DNA of 64,000 nucleotides from Galerina marginata (Eukaryota; Basidiomycota; Agaricomycetes; Agaricales; Galerinaceae). Under the pieces are notes generated by a model, which was given only the letters and a program-made list of their open reading frames with translations, was not told where the DNA came from and searched no databases. Location of the stretch: positions 868,001 to 932,000 of the forward strand of contig JAECYW010000019.1 of the NCBI GenBank assembly GCA_023014335.1, written 5' to 3'. Of the stretch, positions 53,324-63,817 are shown one piece after another (positions within the stretch are counted from its first letter, which is position 1; each line of letters opens with the position of its first letter). Both the position numbers and the translations under genes were made by a program.

Positions 53324-54020
53324 TAGCGTTGCGTATAAAAGTCCGGGGGGTGCATGTAACTATGTAATATACGTTTTCGGTTTTCGGCCGGTGTAAATTA
53401 CCAAATATGTACCGTAAATTACGTTTTTGAACCTGCACGTGATCGTTTTCGGCGGGCTGCTGCCGCCGCCGAGCAACCAACTCAAAAGGAGTCAAAGCCG
53501 CCTCCCTAGGCTCTTCCTTACCGTTGGCCATGACGATGGGCTTCGATAAATTAGGGCCTTTGGCTGCCTTTCAAATCACAGGTCCGTCCGCCAAGATTTT
53601 GTCAAGCTCGACAGATAGCATGTCAATATCTTCGTTGTTGCCATCTGCTGCCAGTGGAAGAATATTGCTGGGTACAATGGTGGGGGGTGCGCCACGGCTG
53701 CCCAACTCGGTTTTCTTCGTCATTGGATTCATCATGGTTCGCATCCAACTTGCAGCAGCATCATCATCGTCACCCGGTGGAAAGTGGGATCAAGACACGC
53801 GACAAAAGTCCGAACTTATGCTTGTAGCGGGCAGCGAATTCTCGCGCATTCTCACTCAGAAAAATCTTATTTTACCTCAGCCTGCGCCTGCGGCTCACAT
53901 AACTTAAATACATTATATACATGACCTCCCAGGGCTTAGGTATGTAACTGGTAATTTACTGTAAATTACCTATGTAAATTACAGTTGGTATAAAAGTCCC
54001 CACTTAGATACGCAACGCTA
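53324..54020. mobile_element. hAT-like non-autonomous element (697 bp)
   Basis: Terminal inverted repeats: left end tagcgttgcgtata, right end on the reverse strand tagcgttgcgtatc (13 of 14 match), each immediately bounded by the direct 8-bp duplication cgccaagg. Both subterminal zones carry copies of the near-palindrome gtaaattac (53393, 53414, inverted at 53951, 53961, 53974), as expected for transposase-binding repeats, and tataaaagtcc occurs near both ends (53334 and 53989). The interior has open frames (53524-53907 forward; 53531-53262 reverse) but no transposase motif, so the element would depend on a transposase from elsewhere. Confidence 0.8.
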
Positions 54021-54028
54021 CGCCAAGG
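54021..54028 (+). repeat. Right target-site duplication of the hAT-like element
   Basis: cgccaagg, the second copy of 53316-53323. Confidence 0.8.
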
Positions 54029-55236
54029 ACTCGGAGGCTTGAATGTTTCCATCACGTGATAATATTCGCAACTTGCTTCCGGCGCGAGGGAGGCCCTACT
54101 TTCTCAAATGGAAAGCGCACACGGTGCCAGCTTGAATCGTCGTCAGCCTGCAACCTATCCTATCTCTTCAGAATTCAGGCCTTATCCCTCGGCACCTAGA
54201 TGGCTAAGATGAACGGTTATCATGTAAAACCACGATTTGACCACGATGAACAGTACGCCTACTAGTACAATGCGATCTCTGCGCACTTTACAGAAGTGAG
54301 AAGGGAGGCTTACAGCATTCTGTTACGTTTATTTTTGGATTTATTCTCCTCCCGGATTAACCGCAGCTTCGTCCGTCAAATTTCTTGTCAGAAATTAATG
54401 TAAAGAGAAAAGGTACAGTCGGCACATAGCTTTGCACGCGGCTCGGAGAAGGGAAAATACGTTGGAGGCAAGTTGCTCTAGCGAAAGTCCAGCGGATACG
54501 GCTCAGGCTGCACTGACCTCTTGTAATATTTCCCGGTGGTTGAGGGCTCCCGCACGTCGTGCGAAGCCTGTATCATTTTGAGAGAACAATGTCAAGACAA
54601 TGGAATATTTGACAATGCCGCGATGCATCTCACTGTCCGCCATGTCGCTGCCGGACCAATGCCGGTCATCATTATTAGGGAATCCAATGTGCTAAAGATA
54701 TTCAAAAAATGACGATAAGGTGCACCATAAGTATGTGCCCCTAAGACTTGTTCATTGTTGAACGTTCTATGATCGGTTGTTTCTGCTGATACCCGGTGGC
54801 ACTAGTCGTTCATCGTATTGTTGGCGGAGTTCTTTGATAAAATATGCGGGGCGATTATTTTAAAGGAATTAGGAGTTCTATTTGGCACAGATCAATATTG
54901 GAACCTGACATTCGCAATACAGTTCAAAAACGATAACACTATTTGCTACAAAATGATTCAGGGTTGAGAACGACAAGGTACAATAACAGACGAGTCATCT
55001 GAACGGGAGGTAAGAATTTTGCACAAGAAAATTGAAAACAGCGGGCTAACCGTTAAGCTACGCAGTAGCGTTAGGAATAATAATAGTAAGGAGCGTGGGT
55101 TCGATTGAGCGACGAGAGAAAGAGCTGGAAAAAATGGGAAAATGGGAGGGAAATGGATTGCTAACCAATATGATTCAGAGATTCAGAGTTTGCGTTATGA
55201 AAGAAATAGATATTTATACACACCAAAGTGAAGGGG
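54029..55236. other. Gap between hAT-like element and pheromone gene 1
   Basis: No supported gene or RNA on either strand. This is the 3' flank of the pheromone gene at 55237. Confidence 0.35.
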
Positions 55237-55389
55237 TCATGCGACGACGCAGTAGCCGCCATAGGTGCCTCCCGATCGATCGCTGTCGACGGGGATAGTA
55301 GACTCGGAAAAGGATGATGACAGTGATGATAATGGGTTCTCATCGAAGGCGACGAGGTCGATGGAGAAAATGTCAGTGAATTCGTCCAT
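55237..55389 (-). CDS. Mating pheromone precursor 1 (CaaX = CVVA)
   Basis: A 50-residue precursor of a farnesylated peptide pheromone, sensed by STE3 receptors of another mating type. ATG at 55389; the protein starts MDEFTDIFSIDLVAFDENP and ends with SDRSGGTYGGYCVVA, TGA at 55239-55237. CVVA is a standard farnesylation box, and Asp-Arg before SGGTYGGYC is the usual charged pair at which the precursor is cut, so the mature peptide would be about nine residues, S-farnesylated and methylated. No intron. It lies 494 bp upstream of, and divergent from, receptor C, so both may share a control region. Confidence 0.88.
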   Translation of the reverse strand: MDEFTDIFSIDLVAFDENPLSSLSSSFSESTIPVDSDRSGGTYGGYCVVA

Positions 55390-55883
55390 TTGGATAAGTT
55401 ATGCAGTAGCGTTGTGGTGTGGTGTAGTTGCGCTGAGTTTGGGTTTTAAAGTGTTATAGCTGAGGTAAATGCAAACTCGGCTGTATGCGCAAAGAGGACG
55501 GGGGGAAGAAACGAAAAAGTTACTTTCTGAAAAGGTCCAGCCCTGGGACATTTTATATCCTTTCACCGCTCGGGCATCGTGCTCCCGCATCTTGTACAAT
55601 GGCCACTTGTGTTGCATTGTTCATCGTGGTTTGACCGTGGCCCGCCTCCTTGATCTTACTACAAACAATGCCAAACGTCCAAATGGGGAACTATCAGTGG
55701 TAATAATCTGCGCGAAGATGCTTATGTAATAAGAGAACAAAGGCCCAAGTTGGATTCTCCGCTCATTGTCTTCGCCTCATCCGAACCACATTGTGCAACG
55801 ATGAGGCTACAAAGAGGACTCTTGGGAATTCGACCACCTTCCCTCCCAACTTCGCACCCGTCTGTATCCCTCTTCCTGCCTTA
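55390..55883. promoter_or_regulatory. Divergent promoter region of pheromone 1 and receptor C
   Basis: 494 bp between two oppositely oriented mating genes; nothing coding is seen. Shared regulation by mating-type transcription factors is inferred from the arrangement, not from a recognised binding site. Confidence 0.4.
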
Positions 55884-57357
55884 ATGGATCCATCCTATCC
55901 CCTCTTTCCTATCTTCGCTCTAGCCAGCTTTTTCCTTGTTCTAATACCCCTCCCATGGCATCTACAGGCATTGAATTCGGGTACATGCCTTTTCATGGTT
56001 TGGACAGCGGTCGCTTGTCTCAACCAATTTATCAACTCCGTCGTTTGGCACGGTAATATTGTGGACCGGGCTCCTGTCTGGTGCGACATCTGTGAGTTCG
56101 GTTTTTCATTACGTTCTCAGGTCTCCTAATTGTTATACAGCTACCCGGCTTATGGTTGGAATATCTGTTGCGGTCCCTGCGGCCTCCCTTTGTATCAATC
56201 GACGGCTTTACAAAATTGCAACTTGTGAAACTGCCACCATTTCTCATGCTCATGTAAGTCACTGTCGACGTTGCAGAATATCGGTGGCTGATAAAATTGC
56301 CAGAAACGACGTGCTGTTATGGTTGATCTGGCTATTGGTCTTGGTATCCCAGCTTTGCAAATGGTGCTTCGTACGTTTATTAGTTTCTCTGCTTTCAGCC
56401 GATTTCACTCTTATGACGACCTCGACCAGAATTTGTCGTTCAAGGTCATCGTTATGATATTTGGGAGGACATTGGGTGCCTCCCGACGACAGTCAACACG
56501 CCAGCGGCCTATCCACTGTCTTTTGTTTGGCCGAATGTCATCAGTTTGGTTTCCGCTGTCTATTGTGGTACGTATTACCACTACCATATTGAACGATTTC
56601 TCACATGGCGCAGTCCTCACCATTAAGGCCTTTATGCGACGGCGTGCTCAATTCAGTCAATTTCTTTCCTCCAAGACATCCCTTTCAGTCAATCGCTATT
56701 TCCGCCTCATGTGCCTTGCAACTACCGAAATTCTTTTCACGATTCCTATCTCAAGCTATGGCCTGTACCTTAACGTCATCTCGAAACCCATATACCCATG
56801 GAAGAGCTGGTCTGATACCCATTTTGACTGGTACACCATCGACACATTCCCGGCTATCTTATGGCGCTCTAGCCGCCTTTTTACAGTCATCCTCGAGCTG
56901 AATAGATGGTCCGTGGTGTTTTGTGCACTCGTCTTTTTCGGGTTCTTTGGCTTCGCCGACGAAGCTCGTAAGAACTACCGCAAGGCATATTGGGCTATTG
57001 CCAGCCTTTTCGGGGCAGTACCTCCATCAGAGCAGAACTCCATTTCGTACGCGTTTGCATTTCTATTACTTCTCTCTCAACCTAACGCTTCCTAATTTCA
57101 GCCACAAGAACTTCAACACTCCTCTGAAAAATACATCTGGAACGCTGCCCATCTTCATTGATCGGAAGGCGATCCCACGGCCCGCCTTGCCTGCAAAGCG
57201 TGACTCCTACCATTCCACCTTTTCTCTCGCTAGTGACGGAGTTAGCGATTACACGGAATCCACCTATGCGCCTCCCGCTACTCCCAATGCGAAATTCGAT
57301 TCTTTAGAGCTCTCCCGAACCCCAGATCCTTCTCGCCTCTCACGATTTACGATATGA
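55884..57357 (+). CDS. STE3-type pheromone receptor C, intact
   Basis: Plasma-membrane GPCR for mating pheromone. ATG at 55884 (MDPSYPLFPIFALASFFLVL). Exon joins keep frame throughout: helix 2 ends APVWCDI, donor at 56092; TRLMVGISVAVPAASLCINR; SHAH, donor at 56252, acceptor at 56304; KRRAVMVDLAIGLGIPALQM; intron; loop 2 FVVQGHRYDIWEDIGCLPTT (near 56435-56490); intron; KAFMRRRAQFSQFLSSKTSL; CALVFFGFFGFADEARKNYR; intron near 57050-57100; and a Ser/Thr-rich tail ending DPSRLSRFTI with TGA at 57355-57357. About 390 residues, seven hydrophobic helices, no breaks. Flanked by pheromone genes at 55237 and 58135. Confidence 0.9.
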
Positions 57358-58134
57358 AGCGATTTCAGCGGCAAATTGCAACCACTTTCCTTAATCACCA
57401 CGCTTCGGACTTCCTCCTGCATACTTTATCTTGTAGTTTTCGTTGCTTATGTTTCGACTTTATTGGTTCATTTGTATTTTTAACAAAATAAAATATCCCT
57501 TGTTGTGTGAACGCTCGTGAGCTTGAGATTGGAACTGCTGAGTTTCGTTGCGAGCCAAGCGAGCATTTGTTTAATGGTGGAACTGGCGAACAAACAGAAT
57601 CATATTCGATGCAAAAAACATCGAACGGATTCACTTCTGAACTCATTTGTTTGGGCTATATCTCGACCATTTGGGCTCCTTTAATCTGCGCCAATGGGGC
57701 AAGTTCTGATATATGCGCTTGGGCGTATAGACTCAACTTGAAGTATAGTAGTAGTGGTCGAAGTCCGAATGTCTAATCAGACAAGTTGCGTGATCATTGA
57801 AATAACAATACAAGACGATCCATTGGCTCGAGGAGTAAGTACGCTACAGTTGGTAAATGAGAGGCTATCTTATCGGCTGGGGCAGGAACGAAAAAAGAAA
57901 ATGATATATAAAGTATAGAAATATGCCCAGCAATGTTGGGATAATCTACTGATGGTCTAGGTCAGAATAAATGGAGTGAATTGCAGCAATACAACTTGCG
58001 TACCGTAGAACCAGCCTATCGACGGCGGGATCCAACGGGTTGCAAGTCCATTGAATGGTGGATAATTAGTCCCTGAGAGAAATATCAAGTATCGCGTCAC
58101 TGACACAAAAGTCAGGTACATACCGTCGAATTAT
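57358..58134. other. 3' flank of receptor C and of pheromone 2
   Basis: No gene seen; both neighbouring genes end into this interval. Confidence 0.35.
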
Positions 58135-58293
58135 CTAGCATATAATGCAAAAGGAGGTCGAATTGACAGATCGATTACCCTCTTCGTTTACAGGCGGACC
58201 TGAGGATGCTGAACGCTTGAAGGAGAAGAGGGAGGGCTCTGTGGCGCTTGGCAGGCTGACCAAAGCTTCGAATTCGAATGAAAAGTCGTCCAT
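58135..58293 (-). CDS. Mating pheromone precursor 2 (CaaX = CIIC)
   Basis: A 52-residue precursor: ATG at 58293, start MDDFSFEFEALVSLPSATEP, end EEGNRSVNSTSFCIIC, TAG at 58137-58135. The MD[DES]F start, acidic and Ser-rich propeptide, Arg before SVNSTSFC and a CaaX end all fit basidiomycete pheromone precursors. The last position is Cys instead of the usual Ala or Ser; protein farnesyltransferases of other organisms accept Cys there, so prenylation is still plausible. Single exon. It sits between receptors C and D, about 470 bp from the 3' end of receptor D. Confidence 0.8.
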   Translation of the reverse strand: MDDFSFEFEALVSLPSATEPSLFSFKRSASSGPPVNEEGNRSVNSTSFCIIC

Positions 58294-58758
58294 GAAGGAT
58301 ATGAATATTAAAAGCTTTAGGGGGGAATTTACACTGTGGTGGGCGGGAAATGAGTCCCTCCATGAATTGAAGTGCTTTTAACGGACCTGTGGCCATTGTT
58401 TGACTCGGCATTGTGTACTCAATGGTCAATGGTCCCATTGTTTCATTTTGAGTGACACGCTTTCTAAACGGAGAAATTATTACCGAATCCAGCCGGTGGG
58501 CCGGTACGCAATAAACGTGTCGAACAATGGGCTAGAACAGTGGTATGCGGCATGGTTACGGTGTGCTTTTCCTTTTCTAATTTATTGTCTCGCGCATTTG
58601 CACTCATGTGGCCAGCATTTTTGGCGGCGCCCTTCTCGGATGCGCCCGACTAAAAGTAATAACACAGCACTTCCACGAGAAAATGGGTGTTCTGATAAAA
58701 GTTGGATAGGTACAAGTAATACAAATAAAGGAACGACGGATTGACGGTGCAAATAATG
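58294..58758. other. Upstream region of pheromone 2, up to receptor D 3' end
   Basis: 465 bp, probably the promoter of pheromone 2; no coding signal. Reverse-strand open frames that overlap the pheromone gene are shadows of it. Confidence 0.35.
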
Positions 58759-60320
58759 CTACAAGGTTCTCGATCTAGTTAATGGAGTATTAATGCGCTC
58801 CAGCGACATTGGCGAGGTAGTTAATGTAGGTGGCGGGAAGAGAAGTAAGGCTTGAGGTTTGATGGCGGTTGAACTTAAACTCGTGATATCACTGGAAGAC
58901 TGAGGACTGGAAGGGTAAGAGTCAACGAAGGAAAGCTTGCCCTTGCCCAACGTCGAGTCGGAAATTCTTGAATCGACAGAAGGAGATCGCTTCAAATCTG
59001 ATAGTGGGAGAGCAAAAGTTCGTGCTGTTGGGAAACTCTCGGGTTTCGGAAGATGTTGAGGGCGTCGAGGTTGAGGTCTAAGCAAAAGAGTGCAATGAGA
59101 AAAGCATGTAACTGAGTTAGAAACCCGCCACGTACTGTGAAAACTTGAAAGGATATCCAGAACGGAAAGGGGGGATACGGAGTAACTTCCTCAACCAATT
59201 CCAAGCAACTGAATAATTCCTCCTTGATTCGAGGGCAAACCCAAAAAAAGCGAAAAATGTAAATGAGCATAATGGAGTTACCCATCGGGAGAATTCCATG
59301 CCCATAACCAGGATATGATTCATTCGCCAGATTATTGCTGGAATTTGTTCGACACGTGAATAATCGTAGTGAGTGTCCTCCCAGCTCCTCCATGGGCCGA
59401 CCGGAGTAGCGGTCGCATTGAGCCAGATCATGAGGATCGACAGCGGAGTTGTAGCACAAATTTCTGCCATGGCAAGAGCCATCAGTCGAAAGTAGTGACT
59501 GATCGTCAATGTCGTATTGGATGAAAGGAATTGGCTAAATTCGGCACGGCGACGAGCGAAAGACCTTAACGAAAGAACTGTCCAAACCATGAGTCACTAC
59601 GCGTGAGCCAAACTAAAAAGCTTTCATACCACAAAAAACCGCAGATATCAGGCCAAGGGCAAGTGGCCACATACTCGAGATAAAAAAGGTGAGCAAAGTA
59701 TTGTATAATGCTGGATAACAGCCTATATCTTCGAAGATGTTAAAGCGATGACCCTGTACGACATATTCTGCGGGGAAATGAGAAACATTGTAGGAGGGAG
59801 TAGCAATAAACTTACGTAGAGCGACATAGATTAAGGGAAAAAGTAGACAGATCATAGAGTCGATTAGAATAGCACGGCGTTTCTAAGCAATAAAAAGTTA
59901 CTACACAATTTGGTCAACATAGCGAAAGTTAGACACACCTCAGCCGGCGTGATAGAAGCAGCTTGACTACTTGCAATGTAATACAAGCGGCGATTAATGC
60001 AAAGAGAGGCGGCAGGGATCCCTACTGATGCTGCCATCATGATGCGAATTGCTGGTCAATTTCGATCAGTTCTACACAGAGATCACCGGCAGAGACGAGG
60101 ATAGCTTACATATTTCACACCAAATTGGAGCTAGATTCAAGGCGTTACCAGCCCATATCACAGAATTGATGAATTGATTCAGGCATGCAAGTGAAGACCA
60201 AAGAATGAAGTAGCAGGTGCCGGAATTCAGCGCCTGTAGATGCCACGGTAGAGGAATGAGGGGAAGGATGAAACCTAGAAAGGCGACGACAGGGAAAAGA
60301 GGATATGTGCTGTCGGTCAT
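58759..60320 (-). CDS. STE3-type pheromone receptor D, intact
   Basis: ATG at 60320 (MTDSTYPLFPVVAFLGFILP), near-identical plan to receptor C. In-frame joins: NLAPIWCEI, donor near 60109; IRIMMAASVGIPAASLCINR; ITPAE then KRRAILIDSMICLLFPLIYV (near 59885-59820); intron; loop 2 YVVQGHRFNIFEDIGCYPAL (near 59766); FISSMWPLALGLISAVFC; an intron near 59635-59580; SFARRRAEFSQFLSSNTTLT; CSFTFFAFFGFALESRRNYS; an intron near 59135-59080; then a Pro/Ser-rich tail with SDLKRSPSVDSRISDSTLGK, stop at 58759-58761. About 385 residues, no break. Divergent from pheromone 3 (61011), with 690 bp between. Confidence 0.88.
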
Positions 60321-61010
60321 CTCAAAAGAATATGGGATTTCTCCAAGAGGTCGGCGTTGGGAGGTTGTTTTCGATACGTTAAGCTGCCAGTATATGAAGG
60401 ATCCATATTTCCTTTGTGCGCAACACGAGGTCGGACAATGACAAGAGGACGAAATTGAAGAACATGCGGTGTTTGAATATTTAACCCAGCGCTCATTGTT
60501 ACTGTCACAAATAATGGTCACACTTTCTATATTCGGAACTACGACAGTGCAACATCGACACCTTGGGCAATCGGGCCAGATTTCCTGTAAACAACTGTAG
60601 GGTTATAATATGCCTTCGCATTCTTGCGTACGCGTGGCCGGTATGAGAAGTAATCCCACCTCGGCAAAGGCCGCCCCGCATGGATCAAGCTATTGTCCTT
60701 TCATGATCAATATTGAAGTTTGGCCTATCGGCCGCCCCAATTGAAAATCGCTGCTTTGCCACCCATTTCGGACGACAATGGCCAAGGCCTCGCATTGTGC
60801 GCAGTCCGGATCCAACGCCAAAAAATATATAAAGTCTTTTAGGGTGGAGTCAGGGTTCTCATTCGTTGATCCCTCTCGAATTTTCTGCGCCGTCACTTGC
60901 CTTCGTTGCAACCTTTTCGTCCTCCGACCTCTATTATTATTCGCGCTACGAAAGCAAGCCCACATCCACATCACCGCGACTTACCGATTGAATACCTAAC
61001 ATCTACCGCA
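60321..61010. promoter_or_regulatory. Divergent region between receptor D and pheromone 3
   Basis: 690 bp with no supported gene. It must hold both promoters. A TATATAAA box for pheromone 3 is listed separately. Confidence 0.4.
60826..60833 (+). promoter_or_regulatory. TATA box of pheromone 3
   Basis: tatataaa, 178 nt before the start codon, in an otherwise GC-balanced stretch; the spacing allows for a 100-150 nt leader. Confidence 0.4.
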
Positions 61011-61199
61011 ATGGACTCCCAGGATTTTTTTGAAACCCTCATACTTTCCCTCGACTCTTCGGAGACGACCGACCTCATTTCTTTCTTCGGGCGACAAGAT
61101 TCCGAAGATGGGCCCTCCTTCCCGGCCAACGATTCCATCCCGATCGACTCGGAGCGATCTTCCGGGAATACGACCTACGGCTTCTGCGTCATCTCGTAG
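61011..61199 (+). CDS. Mating pheromone precursor 3 (CaaX = CVIS)
   Basis: A 62-residue precursor: ATG at 61011, start MDSQDFFETLILSLDSSETT, end SERSSGNTTYGFCVIS, TAG at 61197-61199. Glu-Arg before SSGNTTYGFC is the classic maturation site, and CVIS is a canonical farnesylation box. The resulting peptide would be ten residues, aromatic near the prenylated Cys like SGGTYGGYC of precursor 1. Single exon. It lies between receptors D and E, divergent from D and in the same direction as E, whose start is 790 bp downstream. Confidence 0.92.
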   Translation: MDSQDFFETLILSLDSSETTDLISFFGRQDSEDGPSFPANDSIPIDSERSSGNTTYGFCVIS

Positions 61200-61989
61200 T
61201 TGCTGTGTCTTGATTATCTTGACATCTCTTTGCCTGGTATCATGTAAGTCACTAACCTTTCGTCGACTACGGCAAGCGCTGACATATTAATGTAGTATTC
61301 GCAGGCTTTGATAGCAGCGATCTCCATTTCTTTCCAACGCGTTCCATTTCAGGACGACTCGACTTTCCTTAAACGACTTTTATGTCAATCTGCACCACGA
61401 CTGTCCGCTCTTCTCCTCACTCTTCTGTATTTTTCTTTATCAATATCATTGTAGCGATAGGCTCTCATTACCGAAAATGTCTCCCTTTACTCTCGCCTCT
61501 AACCTCCTCCCATAGAATCATTCTTATCTGCATATAGCTCACTTTAGTTATGAGTTTTTACCGTTTTTTTCACTAGTCGACAGGGCTCGTTAGTAGTAAA
61601 CTATAAATTCGTTCGTGTAGAAATGATATTCTGATAGTTGATTCGTTACTATTGCACGAGGTAGACCTCAATAAGACACACGTACAAGATCTTCCTAATT
61701 TTAAACGCCATATTCCACAGGCATTCATCGCCACAACGGTGCAGGCTGCCACTGTCCGTGGGGGTTGTCCGGGATAGGGGCTTCAATCACGGTCACGTGA
61801 CTACAATGGTGCCGCACTCATTGACTTCCACATTTGGCAATACCTCCTCCTCCAGAACCACCATTGTTACATCCATCGGAGTGTGAAAAGAAACATCGAA
61901 AGCGATGGATATAATCCGAGCGTCAGGCAAAGGGCCTTATTCCCCCTCTCCATCTTCCCCCCTTTGTCGTTCTCGTCGTCCTCGCCATT
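61200..61989. other. Between pheromone 3 and receptor E
   Basis: No coding signal; contains the pheromone 3 downstream region and the receptor E promoter. No second CaaX precursor found here. Confidence 0.35.
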
Positions 61990-63817
61990 ATGCAGTACCC
62001 TCAACTCCCAATCTTCGCATTCATTTCTGCTGCCCTCGTTATCACCCCTCTACCATGGCATTGGCGAGCGCGCAATGTCGCTACAATGGCCATCATGTTC
62101 TGGCTCTTCGTTGTCGACGTAATCTATGGTATCAACGCCATCGTTTGGGCTGGCAACGTCAACGACCCCATGCCTGTTTGGTGTGATATTAGTGAGTCAT
62201 TGCAACTCTGCTTTCATCGCGCTGTCTGACTATTTTTCAAAGCCACCAAGATCACCGTCGGAGCATCTTACGCTCTTCCACTTGCTACCCTCTGCATCTG
62301 CAAACACCTAGAGATGGTCTCGTCATCTCGGAAAGTCTCGTACGACAGCACCGACCGTCGTAGACGCATGATATTTGAAGGCATCCTGTGTTTCCTCGTC
62401 CCTATGATCTTCATGGCTCTCCGTATGTCTTTTTTCGTGTGTCTGTTTGGACCCGAGCTGAATGTGTTTGTAGACTACATTGTCCAAGGTCACCGCTACG
62501 ATGTATTCGAGAACATCGGCTGCCAAGCCGCTGTTTACATTTCCATTCAAGCCGTTTTTATTATCTGGTTCCCTCAACTCCTCTTCGCGTTCATCACCTT
62601 CATTTTCGCCGCTCTAGCCCTCAACAACTTTATTCGCCGTCGCTTGACGTTCGCAGCCCACCTCCAAAACTCAAACTCGGCTCTCACAACCAACCGATAC
62701 CTTCGCCTCATCACGATGGCTCTGACCGAGATGGTTTGGGGAGTCTCTCTCACCGCCTATAACCTCTGGTCCAATGTCTCTCCCGGCCTAAGGCCATGGA
62801 CCAACTGGGCTGACGTCCACAGCAACTTTTCGCGCGTTGCTTTGTTCCCTTCCAGCGAAATCCCACCCCAGTTCATCAGGACCATGCTGCTTTTCTGGTG
62901 GACCCTCCCTGCATCCAGCCTTATCTTCTTCGTCTTCTTTGGCTTCGGTGAAGAGGCAAAGAAGGAATACAGGAAACTCTGGGTCTGGTTCAGGCAGACC
63001 GTGCTTAGGAAACCCGAGCAGGAAAAGAAGCACGTTCTATTTGGAGGATCTCCCTCTAGCAGGTTTGTCTATTATTTTATTTCCCTTTATTTGCTTTCAT
63101 TGATTCTATTTCTGTTATTTATTTTTTAGTCGAACACCTCGGCCATTGAACCTCCTCAAACTCAAGACCTCTTCTTCATCCCCATCTCAAGATTTCCATT
63201 CCAAGTCGCCTCGCAGCGCTACTTCCCATCTCTCCCAATCCACCATCACGCTCGCCCCAAGCCCTTTTGGCTACTCACACAAACTCTCAAAATCCGAGGA
63301 AGCCCAGAAAGACGCCGAGTCTCAATACCCACCGGATAGTGCTCCAGGTTACTATGCCTCACATCAGTCTGTCTATCCAGAGATCGGCTTCACCATCGAC
63401 CCAACCCGCGGAACGAGCCTACACGAAACCCGTCGGCTCTCGGCGGAGGTGGATAACAGTGACGCGATCACCGTCTCCACCGTCTCATACTATCCCAGCC
63501 CCACGTCGTTCATCCCGCCCTCGCCATCCACCATGCCGCCTCACTCTCCAGACTTCGTGCCGCAGAGCCTCCCACCGCCTCCGCGCCGCTCTCCCAGACA
63601 TTCGCCCTCCGCTTCAAGCGTGATGACCACCGAGTCGACTGCTGGGCCGCAGATGGTCGTCCCGGGGGTGCCAGAGGACGTCGGCCCCGAGTCGTATTCG
63701 CTGCCATCCTCAGCCTTTGGTTCACTTCCTGAGAGGGAGAACCGGGTCCTCGGTGTACCTGGAGGCGGCATTAGGGTCACTATCCAGCGACAGGCTTCCG
63801 TGGATGGGATTGTTTAA
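61990..63817 (+). CDS. STE3-type pheromone receptor E, intact
   Basis: ATG at 61990 (MQYPQLPIFAFISAALVITP). Helix 1-2 segment PLPWHWRARNVATMAIMFWL, NDPMPVWCDI; donor at 62191, acceptor at 62242; TKITVGASYALPLATLCICK; RRMIFEGILCFLVPMIFMAL; an intron to 62473; loop 2 YIVQGHRYDVFENIGCQAAV; NFIRRRLTFAAHLQNSNSAL; TNRYLRLITMALTEMVWGVS; LIFFVFFGFGEEAKKEYRKL; an intron after GSPSS to about 63129; and a tail of about 230 residues ending TIQRQASVDGIV, TAA at 63815-63817. The tail is unusually long and Ser/Pro-rich, a probable phosphorylation platform. No breaks. It differs clearly from B, C and D (it lacks LNSGTC), so it belongs to another receptor subfamily, nearer to A. Confidence 0.9.

Noticed and set aside
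53524..53907. 128-codon open frame inside the hAT-like element as a gene
   Set aside because: No transposase, zinc-finger or other motif; it lies between transposon ends and overlaps a reverse open frame of equal quality.
55045..55130. tRNA-like string (gggttcgattgag resembling a B box)
   Set aside because: No matching A box and no acceptor-stem pairing at a sensible distance.
58145..58381. Forward 78-codon open frame
   Set aside because: Antisense to the pheromone 2 gene, which has the clear family features.
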